Part shown: positions 6,860 to 13,060 of the stretch, in pieces
How the letters are laid out: the number at the start of each line of letters is the position of its first letter
Numbering within the stretch: the stretch's first letter is position 1
Assembly: GCA_905215335.1 (NCBI GenBank)
Contig: CAJMPQ010000022.1
Coordinates: 1 to 14,531 of the forward strand
Source of the DNA: an uncultured bacterium
GTDB taxonomy: Bacteria; Cyanobacteriota; Vampirovibrionia; Gastranaerophilales; Gastranaerophilaceae
Reading direction: 5' to 3'
Length of the DNA stretch: 14,531 bases
Notes under the pieces: model-generated
What the model saw: the letters and a program-made list of their open reading frames with translations, nothing else
Told to the model about the DNA's origin: nothing
The model's database searches: none
Made by a program: the position numbers and the translations under genes

Positions 6860-7048
6860 TTAACTCAACAACGATTCTAACAAGTTTGCATTTTTCAATG
6901 CACCTGTAGATTCTTTGATTTTTTGCTTGTAAATGTACGTTCTTAGTGCTTCTCTAATAAGTTCACTTCTTGAACGATTTTCGCCATCTGCCACTTGATC
7001 GATTTTGTTCAAAAATTCTTCAGGCATTGAAATCAAAACTCTCGCCAT
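6860..7048 (-). CDS. Ribbon-helix-helix (CopG/ParD-like) DNA-binding protein
   Basis: A 62-residue protein matching the RHH_1 fold: a beta strand ARVLISMPEEFLNKIDQVA (residues 2-20), then NRSRSELIREALRTYI (24-39), the two helices of the dimeric DNA-binding unit. The strand residues would insert into the major groove. The tail is a short basic/helical extension. Proteins of this size are repressors or antitoxins, usually binding their own promoter. No toxin-like partner is visible: the downstream neighbour is convergent and the upstream one is a membrane enzyme. Shine-Dalgarno AAGGAG lies 5 nt before ATG 7048. Its 5' region (7049-7140) contains two direct GTGCTT/GTGCTA copies (plus strand) that could be operator half-sites, which is speculation. 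Confidence 0.88.
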   Translation of the reverse strand: MARVLISMPEEFLNKIDQVADGENRSRSELIREALRTYIYKQKIKESTGALKNANLLESLLS

Positions 7049-7220
7049 ATATTCTCCTTTTCACTAAATCTGTTGCTGAGTGCTTACATATATATAAAAA
7101 ATATTTGATTTAAAAAAGTGCTATTTTTTATCTATAAAATATATATTAAATTTTTTGCCCTTGATTTTAGGGCGTTTTAGCGATTAATTCATCTTAATAA
7201 ATCTTAATAAATAGAAAATC

Positions 7221-8198
7221 TTAGCCAAAGATGATAGCAATACATGTCAAAAGCATGAAATATGTTGTTATATTTCTAACCATATAGAATCTGCTATAAA
7301 AAGGTGCGTTGTATGTGTCTTTTATTTTGTTCCAGTTATCTAGTGGGTGATTCCAAAAAGGATTGTGGGGTAGTGATTGAGGATTTTTATTAAATAAATC
7401 TAAACTAATGTATAGTTCAACTACCATTGGGATTGTTATATACGTAAGAAAGTATAAATTGTTAAGAGTTTGATATGCTATATATCCAATTAATATGTAG
7501 CTAATTGCAAAAAAGACAATAATAAGATTAAGTGCATTTTGTTTTGTTTTTAATTTTAAGCATAGTGTTTTTTTGTTAGCTTTTTTATCCCCATCAAAAT
7601 CCATTAGCATATGTGCATATAAAATTGAGTTTACAAACATTACACAAGCAAAAGATAAAAGAATGACGTTAAACGAAAAATCTTTTGTCATTACATAGTA
7701 TATTCCAGCAAATAGTAGAGGTCCGTATGCGATTATTACTAGAAGTTCACCAAGTCCGTTCATGGAGAATTTAGGATAAGCTAAAGCTATTAATAGCCCA
7801 ATGATTGCAAATATTATAACAGCTGGACCTGATAGTAAGAATAATATTCCTCCAATTATAGCAGCAATTAAAAGCATTATGATTATTACATTTTTTAAAT
7901 CTTTTACAGTTGCTAAATTTTTTCTTAAATAATCACATTTATGATCTCTGCCTGCTTTTATGAATTCTTTATCTTTAGAAAGTTCTTTGTAATCAATATA
8001 ATCATCTATTAAATTGGTAGCAAGATGAACAAGGCATGTCCCAATTAGTGCGAGTAAACCATTAAGAATATTGCCACCATCTTTTATTGCGTAGATGAAT
8101 ACAACAAGCCAACTTAATATTGTTATTGGCGCAGAATACAATCTTGCACAATTTAGCCAAAATAGTATTTTTTCAAAGACTTCTTTTATTTTAATCAT
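7221..8198 (-). CDS. UbiA-superfamily prenyltransferase, MenA-like
   Basis: A polytopic membrane enzyme of 325 residues with about eight or nine hydrophobic segments. It shows the two Asp-rich magnesium/diphosphate motifs of the superfamily: NLIDDYIDY (62-70, Asp65, 66, 69) and MDFDGDKKANKKTL (199-212, Asp200, 202, 204). AYPKFSMNGLGELLV (140-154) matches the loop typical of MenA, which attaches a polyprenyl chain to 1,4-dihydroxy-2-naphthoate in menaquinone synthesis. No other quinone gene is in the window, so the acceptor is open; a different aromatic or lipid substrate is possible. The long loop before the last segment (PQSLPHNPFWNHPLDNW) is unusual to me. It starts 3 nt after the 74-residue gene, has no good ribosome site, and probably relies on translational coupling. 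A 10-bp tandem repeat (ATCTTAATAA, 7191-7210) follows the stop. Confidence 0.85.
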   Translation of the reverse strand: MIKIKEVFEKILFWLNCARLYSAPITILSWLVVFIYAIKDGGNILNGLLALIGTCLVHLATNLIDDYIDYKELSKDKEFIKAGRDHKCDYLRKNLATVKDLKNVIIIMLLIAAIIGGILFLLSGPAVIIFAIIGLLIALAYPKFSMNGLGELLVIIAYGPLLFAGIYYVMTKDFSFNVILLSFACVMFVNSILYAHMLMDFDGDKKANKKTLCLKLKTKQNALNLIIVFFAISYILIGYIAYQTLNNLYFLTYITIPMVVELYISLDLFNKNPQSLPHNPFWNHPLDNWNKIKDTYNAPFYSRFYMVRNITTYFMLLTCIAIIFG

Positions 8199-8201
8199 TT
8201 T

Positions 8202-8426
8202 TTATTTTTCAAAAATATTTTTCATTGCAACAACTGCTTCATAGCTGGCTCCTGCTTCTAAAATTTCTTCCGCAGATAAGCCAAACATAGTTATTAAGTT
8301 ATGAGCTTCGCTATTATTATTAGTATTAAGATGTTTTACAACCTCTTCGATCGCATCTAATCGACTTATTTTTGGAATTTGGTCGTTAATACCTTTTCTG
8401 AAAATTCTGGATTTTGATTTACCCAT
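8202..8426 (-). CDS. Small hypothetical protein, 74 residues
   Basis: Starts MGKSKSRIFRKGINDQIPKI and is otherwise helical and acidic toward the end (LSAEEILEAGASYEAVVAMK). I do not recognise the family; there is no Cys, signal peptide or membrane segment. The ATG at 8426 is chosen because AAGGAG lies 6 nt upstream; a longer version from a TTG at 8465 would lie wholly inside the kinase gene and has no such site. It overlaps the ROK gene end by 8 nt and is followed 3 nt later by the prenyltransferase, so it belongs to that operon. The basic N-terminus and acidic C-terminus could suit a small adaptor, which is only a guess. Confidence 0.72.
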   Translation of the reverse strand: MGKSKSRIFRKGINDQIPKISRLDAIEEVVKHLNTNNNSEAHNLITMFGLSAEEILEAGASYEAVVAMKNIFEK

Positions 8427-9303
8427 TACTTTCTCCTTTTTGGAAAGCGAGTAATGCTGCACCAATCATGCCTGAGAAATTTCCAGCTGAAGCCTTAAGA
8501 ACTTTTGTTGGGGTAGTAACAATTTGTTCATTTACATTTTTTTCTATTTTTTCAGTATCGACAAACTCTGCCATAGATCCAGATAATACAACGCATTCAG
8601 GATCAAATAAGTTAGCTAAACCTATAATTCCATTAGTTATATCTTCTTCCCATCTGTTTAAAACAGCTATCATTTTTTCGTCTTTTGCTTTGACCCCATT
8701 GATAACATCATATGTTGTTACATCTTTGTTATTAAGCATTTCTTCAGCTGTAAGTTTTAGACCTGTGCCTGAAGCATATATTTCAAAGCAATCCCAAGAG
8801 CCACAAGTGCATTTACGTCTTTTATCTGAATACATTTTAAAATGCATTTCTCCAGCTGCACCGTTTTGCCCTTTTAACAGTTTATCATTTACGATAATAC
8901 CGCCACCAACACCTGTACCTAGTGTAATCATTACAGAAGTAGGACAACCTTTTGATGAACCTATTTCATGTTCTGCCCATGCTGCACAATTGGCATCATT
9001 TTCAACAAAAACAGGTTTTGTTGAAAGTTCAGTAAATGGCATATCCGGATATCCTGCAGCTATATTGCCTGTCGAACCTAGAATTCCTGTATTTTGGTTA
9101 TTTACAGCTCCACAAGTTGAAAATGCAATTATATCAACATCATTTTCGTGTTTTTTTATTATATTTACAAATGTATTTTTTATCTCAGTGAATGTTTTTG
9201 GTGTTGGATTTTTTTCAATATCACTAATGATTTCGCCATTTTCATTAATTATTGCACTGTAAATTTTAGTGCCACCTACGTCAAGTGCCAATGCTTTTTT
9301 CAT
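8419..9303 (-). CDS. ROK-family sugar kinase, candidate N-acetylmannosamine kinase or glucokinase
   Basis: Phosphorylates a hexose or N-acetylhexosamine with ATP. It is 294 residues, normal for ROK. The ATP site LDVGGTK (7-13), sugar-binding and catalytic ENDANCAAWAEHE (Asp103), and GTGVGGG (129-135) are present. The zinc site reads His154, Cys165, Cys167, Cys172 (CTCGSWDCFE). The usual GE-x-G-H is GEMHF here, so the His is one place earlier. Position in an operon with nanE makes ManNAc kinase likely (product ManNAc-6-P is the NanE substrate), but the sequence alone does not separate it from glucokinase or GlcNAc kinase. The start at 9303 has AAGGA 9-10 nt upstream, overlapping the preceding stop. 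Its end overlaps the following small gene by 8 nt. Confidence 0.9.
   Translation of the reverse strand: MKKALALDVGGTKIYSAIINENGEIISDIEKNPTPKTFTEIKNTFVNIIKKHENDVDIIAFSTCGAVNNQNTGILGSTGNIAAGYPDMPFTELSTKPVFVENDANCAAWAEHEIGSSKGCPTSVMITLGTGVGGGIIVNDKLLKGQNGAAGEMHFKMYSDKRRKCTCGSWDCFEIYASGTGLKLTAEEMLNNKDVTTYDVINGVKAKDEKMIAVLNRWEEDITNGIIGLANLFDPECVVLSGSMAEFVDTEKIEKNVNEQIVTTPTKVLKASAGNFSGMIGAALLAFQKGESNG
8433..8438 (-). promoter_or_regulatory. Shine-Dalgarno deciding the start of the 74-residue gene
   Basis: Minus-strand AAGGAG, 6 nt before ATG 8426, inside the last codons of the ROK kinase. It favours this start over the TTG at 8465. Confidence 0.75.
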
Positions 9304-9315
9304 AATAATAATTCC

Positions 9316-9531
9316 TTATTTATTGTTGCATTTATTAAATTCATCTCTGTTTAATTGTTTTAGACAATCTCTATATATAGAACGAAGCTCTTTTGTTGAA
9401 AATTTAGCATTTAAAATTTCAACTTCACGATCAGGCAACGCAGCTTGTTTTACTGGTGCTGTTTCAATTACATTGATGAAATTATTTAACTTATCTAATG
9501 GTGTTAAGACCTTTAGTGGAAATATTTTCAT
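9316..9531 (-). CDS. Small hypothetical protein, 71 residues
   Basis: MKIFPLKVLTPLDKLNN, then a probably disordered middle (VIETAPVKQAALPDREVEIL) and a basic helical C-terminus (KELRSIYRDCLKQLNRDEFN). No family recognised; no signal peptide or membrane segment. AAGGAG lies 4 nt before the ATG and the gene fits exactly between nanE (11-nt gap) and the ROK kinase (12-nt gap), which supports it as real and co-expressed. A helper to either enzyme is possible but not shown. Confidence 0.75.
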   Translation of the reverse strand: MKIFPLKVLTPLDKLNNFINVIETAPVKQAALPDREVEILNAKFSTKELRSIYRDCLKQLNRDEFNKCNNK

Positions 9532-9542
9532 ACTACTCCTTA

Positions 9543-10235
9543 TTATTTTTTTCTGAACACAAATCTTTTAGTAATTAATTGAGGTCTTGTTATTGCAGAA
9601 CCAATAACAACACAGTGAGCACCAAGTTCAAAAGCTTTATCTACTTGTTCTGGTTCCCAGATTCTACCTTCAAGTACTACCGGTAAATTTGTGTGTTCAA
9701 CTAAGTCTTTTAATAGTTTAAAGTCGGGCTCTTTACTTGGAGAATCTGCTGATTCTAATGTATAACCAGCTAGTGTGGTTGATAATATATCTGCCCCAGC
9801 ATCTTGGGCTTTTATGCCTTCTTCAAGTGTTGAAATATCTGCCATTGCAAATTTTTTATTTATATGAATGTATTTAATTAAGTCTTGAATTTTTTCATTA
9901 TTTGGACGTTTTCTTTGAGTTCCATCGAACGCAATAATATCAGCTCCTGCTTCAACTAATTCTATTACTTCTTTTATTGTAGGAGTGATATAAACAATTT
10001 CTTTCCAGTTTTTAGGTATAATATTGGGTTTAGTTAAACCAATTACCGGAACGTCGAAAAGTCTCTTTGCATTTCTAACATCTCTTGCACCGGCAACTCT
10101 CAAAGCTCCAGCTCCACCATTGATTACTGATTTCATCATTGCAACCATGCATTTTTCTAAGTACAAAGGTTCTGATGGCATTGCTTGAACTGATACTACA
10201 ACTGTTCCTTTTATTCTATTTAATGTGTTATTCAT
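9543..10235 (-). CDS. nanE: N-acetylmannosamine-6-phosphate 2-epimerase
   Basis: Converts ManNAc-6-P to GlcNAc-6-P, feeding amino sugars from sialic acid or ManNAc into central metabolism and wall precursors. A 230-residue TIM barrel of normal length. Family motifs: VSVQA (15-18 region), ALRV (44-47), VPVIGLTKP with the expected catalytic Lys69, ADIIAFDGTQRKRP, MADIST, STTLAGYT, VLEGR with Glu189, and the phosphate-site GSAITRP near the end. Lys69 is followed by Pro instead of the common Arg (KR). It is the first gene of a five-gene unit ending in the prenyltransferase. No sialic-acid lyase or transporter is in the window. No ribosome site precedes the ATG; instead a TATAAT lies 7 nt away, suggesting a leaderless mRNA. 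Confidence 0.93.
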   Translation of the reverse strand: MNNTLNRIKGTVVVSVQAMPSEPLYLEKCMVAMMKSVINGGAGALRVAGARDVRNAKRLFDVPVIGLTKPNIIPKNWKEIVYITPTIKEVIELVEAGADIIAFDGTQRKRPNNEKIQDLIKYIHINKKFAMADISTLEEGIKAQDAGADILSTTLAGYTLESADSPSKEPDFKLLKDLVEHTNLPVVLEGRIWEPEQVDKAFELGAHCVVIGSAITRPQLITKRFVFRKK

Positions 10236-10242
10236 ATTTTAA

Positions 10243-10248
10243 ATTATA
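10243..10248 (-). promoter_or_regulatory. TATAAT -10 box of nanE, apparently leaderless
   Basis: A perfect minus-strand TATAAT ends 7 nt before the nanE ATG, so transcription should start at or next to the start codon. No Shine-Dalgarno is seen, and the -35 region (around 10265-10271) has no clear consensus match. Confidence 0.5.
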
Positions 10249-10272
10249 TATTAAACAAAACTTTTTGCATTA

Positions 10273-10281
10273 TGTTATAAT
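10273..10281 (+). promoter_or_regulatory. Extended -10 promoter of the M16 peptidase gene
   Basis: TGTTATAAT is a perfect extended -10 on the plus strand, about 29 nt before ATG 10311. The leader contains GAGGAA as ribosome site. The -35 (TTAAAC, 19-nt spacer) is weak, as is common with extended -10 boxes. It is back to back with the nanE promoter. Confidence 0.55.
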
Positions 10282-10310
10282 AATTGTATTAATGAAATGA
10301 GGAACTTTAT

Positions 10311-11639
10311 ATGAAAAAATCACTTGTCAAATATCCATATTTAACTAAAGAAGTAGAAATTTATGAAAGAGAGAATGGTCATAAAATTGTTTTAGCTCAT
10401 AAAGAAGGAGAAATGGTAAATGTTTCATCTTGGGTAAAAACAGGTTCTATAAATGAAGATGATGATAATAATGGTATTTCACATTTCCTAGAACATCTTA
10501 TGTTTAAAGGAACGCATGCTCATAAGGTTGGTGAATTTGACAAAATGCTAGAATCAAAAGGGGCTATTGTAAATGCTGCAACTTGGAAAGATTATACTTT
10601 TTATTACGTAACATTACCGAAGGGGATTGATAATAAAAACTTTGATTTAGCATTGAATTTACATTCTGATATGATGATGGATCCTGTGTTTCCGTCAGAA
10701 GAGTTGGGGGCTCCATTTGATATTAACGATCCAACTGTTACTGATAAACGTGAACGTCATGTTGTAATTGAAGAAATTAGAATGCGTAAGGATCAGCCTT
10801 GGACAAAAGTTTACAATATTTGTAATAAAAATTTGTATACAGCTCATCCTTATATTAGAGATGTTATTGGTACCCCTGAAATAATTTCAAGATTGACAAG
10901 AGAAGATATTGATAATTATTATAGAAAATTCTATACTCCAAAAAATGTTACAACTATTGTAGTGGGCGATTTTAATCATGAAGAAGTTCTGAATAAATTA
11001 TGCGAAAAGTTTGATTTCCCAAACCGAGTTCAAGGAGAAAATAGAGTTAATAAAATTGACGCTCCTGTATCAGAAACAAAATATCTTGAAACAAATGCTA
11101 ATGTTCAAACATCTTATATGATGTTTGGTTGGCTTGGACCAAAAGCTTCTGAGTTAAAAGCTTCTATATGTTTAGATTTGATTAGTATTATCTTTGGTGA
11201 TGGTACAAGTTCTCGTTTACAACAAAATCTGGTTGAAAAATTACCTGATAAAATATTTAATATGATTGGTTCTGAACATTATCAATTTAAAGATGGTAAT
11301 AACTTCTTTATTCAAGCTAATTTTAAACCTGAAGCTAAAGATAGAGCTTTGGAATTGGTAAAACAAGAACTTGCAAATTTATTAGAAGTTAAAATATCAA
11401 AAGAAGAACTTTCTAAGGCTAAAAAACGAATTAAATCAAGATTTGCTTATTCTGCAGAAACTGTTTCTGAAATAGGTGAAACTATTGGATATTATATGAC
11501 AGTTTGTGATGATTTGAAATTGATTGAAGAATATCTTTCAGATTTAGATAGTATTACTGTTGAAAATTTAGAGGAAAATATTAAAAAATATTTATCTTTA
11601 AATAATGCTGTCATATCAGTATTAATGCCTGAAGAATAG
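10311..11639 (+). CDS. M16-family zinc metallopeptidase (processing-peptidase-like)
   Basis: A 442-residue protein of the pitrilysin/mitochondrial-processing-peptidase family, single-subunit M16B size. The inverted zinc motif His58-x-x-Glu61-His62 (HFLEH) is intact, with third ligand Glu155 in VVIEEIRM. SKGAIVNAATWKDYTFYY follows the motif as in active members; the C-terminal half is the usual non-catalytic repeat. A short insert with PFDINDPTVTDKRER precedes the Glu. There is no signal peptide, so it is likely cytoplasmic. Many bacterial M16B proteins come as an active/inactive pair; no partner is adjacent here. The uracil-DNA glycosylase follows 9 nt later, so both are probably on one transcript. 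GAGGA lies about 7 nt upstream of the ATG. Confidence 0.92.
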   Translation: MKKSLVKYPYLTKEVEIYERENGHKIVLAHKEGEMVNVSSWVKTGSINEDDDNNGISHFLEHLMFKGTHAHKVGEFDKMLESKGAIVNAATWKDYTFYYVTLPKGIDNKNFDLALNLHSDMMMDPVFPSEELGAPFDINDPTVTDKRERHVVIEEIRMRKDQPWTKVYNICNKNLYTAHPYIRDVIGTPEIISRLTREDIDNYYRKFYTPKNVTTIVVGDFNHEEVLNKLCEKFDFPNRVQGENRVNKIDAPVSETKYLETNANVQTSYMMFGWLGPKASELKASICLDLISIIFGDGTSSRLQQNLVEKLPDKIFNMIGSEHYQFKDGNNFFIQANFKPEAKDRALELVKQELANLLEVKISKEELSKAKKRIKSRFAYSAETVSEIGETIGYYMTVCDDLKLIEEYLSDLDSITVENLEENIKKYLSLNNAVISVLMPEE

Positions 11640-11648
11640 AGATTATTT

Positions 11649-12242
11649 ATGAGTAATTCTGAGCTAGAAGAACAATTGAATTTGGTTAAAGCTAAGTGTT
11701 TGCAATGTGAAAAATGTTCATTGTGTAAATCTCGGACGAATATTGTTTTTTCTGGCGGTGTTCCTAATACCAAAATGATGCTTATTGGTGAAGCTCCAGG
11801 GTACTATGAAGATCAAAAGGGTGAGCCTTTTGTTGGAAAGGCAGGGCAATTATTAGATAAAATTTTGGCAAGTGTGGGGTTTTCGCGTGAAAAAGATTTG
11901 TATATTTGTAATACTTTGAAGTGCAGGCCTCCTGAAAATAGAGATCCTTTACCTGAAGAAAAAGCCGCATGTCGAGAATATTTAGATGCGCAAGTTAATA
12001 TTTTACAACCACGTATAATCTTATTGTGCGGGCGAGTTGCTGTTAATTCTTTTATTGATACAAAGTTAGGAATTACAAAGATTCGTGGTAAATGGTTTGA
12101 GGGTCCACATTTTTCAAAAATGATGCCAATTTTTCATCCGTCATATTTGTTACGTAACGACAGTAGGGAGAAAGGTTCGCCAAAATGGTTGATGTGGCAG
12201 GATATTAAAGAAATTCGTAGAGTTTATGACCAAATGAATTGA
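11649..12242 (+). CDS. udg: Uracil-DNA glycosylase, family 4 (4Fe-4S)
   Basis: Removes uracil from DNA, starting base-excision repair of deaminated cytosine. It is 197 residues, usual for the family. Motif A is GEAPGYYEDQKGEPFVGKAG (47-66), motif B is HPSYLLRN (163-170), and the Fe-S ligands expected by alignment to Thermus UDGa are Cys20, Cys23, Cys92 (KCRPPENRDP) and Cys108. Two extra cysteines make an evenly spaced C-x2-C-x2-C-x2-C run at 17-26. The C-terminal RGKWFEGP and GSPKWLMWQDI match the family. A 9-nt gap separates it from the M16 gene and the ribosome site is weak, so it may be translationally coupled. Confidence 0.96.
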   Translation: MSNSELEEQLNLVKAKCLQCEKCSLCKSRTNIVFSGGVPNTKMMLIGEAPGYYEDQKGEPFVGKAGQLLDKILASVGFSREKDLYICNTLKCRPPENRDPLPEEKAACREYLDAQVNILQPRIILLCGRVAVNSFIDTKLGITKIRGKWFEGPHFSKMMPIFHPSYLLRNDSREKGSPKWLMWQDIKEIRRVYDQMN

Positions 12243-12269
12243 TTTTAGTATTGTTATTTATGTTATAAT
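12239..12269 (+). promoter_or_regulatory. Extended -10 promoter of gatD, apparently leaderless
   Basis: TGTTATAAT (12261-12269) is a perfect extended -10; a TTGATT lies 19 nt upstream of the TATAAT. The -10 ends 6 nt before the ATG at 12276, and the gap is only T residues with no Shine-Dalgarno, so the transcript should begin at or beside the start codon. Confidence 0.55.
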
Positions 12270-12275
12270 TTTTTT

Positions 12276-13010
12276 ATGGAAGAGAAAGATTTAAAAATAT
12301 CAATAGCGCACTTATATCCAAAGCATTTGAATTTGTATGGGGATATGGGAAATGTTATAACTTTGAAAAAACGCTGTGAATGGCGTGGAATTCGTGTAGA
12401 ATTTGAAGAAATTAACGTTGGAGATTCTATTGCAAATCACGATTTGTATTTTATAGGTGGGGGACAAGATAAACAACAAGAGGAAGTAGCTGAAGAGTTA
12501 TACTCCCATAAGTCAGAATTTTTGGCTCAAAGAAATGATGGTGCTGTTTTTCTTGGTATTTGCGGTGGTTATCAGTTGTTTGGTCATTATTATCAACCTC
12601 ATGATAAGGATAAGTTAAAAGGTTTATCTTTAATGGATGCTTATACAGTTGCAGGTAAAAAACGTTTTATTGGTAATGTTACTGTTAAAACTGATTTCTT
12701 GACTCCCAATACACTTGTTGGGTTTGAAAATCATAGCGGATTAACCTATTTACAAGGTGATACCAAATCTTTAGGTATTGTTAGTGTTGGTAATGGTAAT
12801 AATGGTAAGGACGGTTTAGAAGGTGGAAGATACAAAAATGTCTTTGGAACTTATCTTCATGGTTCTTTGTTGCCTAAAAATCCGCATTTTGCAGATTATT
12901 TGATTGAATTGGCTCTCGAAAAACGTTATGGTGAAAAATTTAAATTATCGAAGTTAGATGATAAAATAGAGATGGATGTGCATAATTCTTTAATCGATAA
13001 AAGCTATTAA
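12276..13010 (+). CDS. gatD: GatD-type glutamine amidotransferase (lipid II isoglutaminyl synthase subunit)
   Basis: A class I glutaminase of 244 residues, the size of Staphylococcus GatD (243). The nucleophile Cys96 is in GICGGYQLFG, and the catalytic His195 in GTYLHGSLLP; the N-terminal IAHLYPKHLNLYGDMGN is typical of GatD/CobQ-like enzymes. In its family it supplies ammonia to MurT, which amidates the alpha-carboxyl of D-Glu in lipid II, on the cytoplasmic face. In many genomes murT and gatD are adjacent; no murT is present here, so MurT must be elsewhere or the protein may serve another CobB/CobQ-like ligase. It ends 50 nt before convergent proS with a shared terminator. Confidence 0.85.
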   Translation: MEEKDLKISIAHLYPKHLNLYGDMGNVITLKKRCEWRGIRVEFEEINVGDSIANHDLYFIGGGQDKQQEEVAEELYSHKSEFLAQRNDGAVFLGICGGYQLFGHYYQPHDKDKLKGLSLMDAYTVAGKKRFIGNVTVKTDFLTPNTLVGFENHSGLTYLQGDTKSLGIVSVGNGNNGKDGLEGGRYKNVFGTYLHGSLLPKNPHFADYLIELALEKRYGEKFKLSKLDDKIEMDVHNSLIDKSY

Positions 13011-13042
13011 AAAAAGGTTTCCTATTTAGGGAAACCTTTTTT
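13010..13042. terminator. Bidirectional terminator between gatD and proS
   Basis: GGTTTCC (13016-13022) pairs with GGAAACC (13030-13036), extended by six A-T pairs (13010-13015 with 13037-13042) around a 7-nt loop. A U run follows in both directions, fitting the convergent genes on each side. Confidence 0.9.
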
Positions 13043-13060
13043 AATATTGTCTTGGTTGTT

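Noticed and set aside
7157..7173. GCCC/GGGC hairpin between the prenyltransferase and RHH genes as a terminator
   Set aside because: The stem is only 4 bp with a 9-nt loop and has no U-tract on the minus strand.
7191..7210. Perfect tandem copy of ATCTTAATAA as a repeat element or CRISPR seed
   Set aside because: Only two 10-bp copies in AT-rich DNA, without spacers or further copies; likely slippage.
6860..8198. Toxin-antitoxin pair formed by the RHH gene and its upstream neighbour
   Set aside because: The upstream gene is a full-length prenyltransferase and 172 nt separate them; no toxin-like frame lies between.
8427..8465. Longer form of the small protein starting from TTG at 8465
   Set aside because: No ribosome site, and it lies wholly within the kinase. 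ATG 8426 has AAGGAG at good spacing.
8414..9262. Long plus-strand open frame (282 codons) opposite the ROK kinase
   Set aside because: The minus strand carries clear ROK motifs over the same bases; the plus frame has no recognisable domain and its start overlaps the small minus-strand gene.
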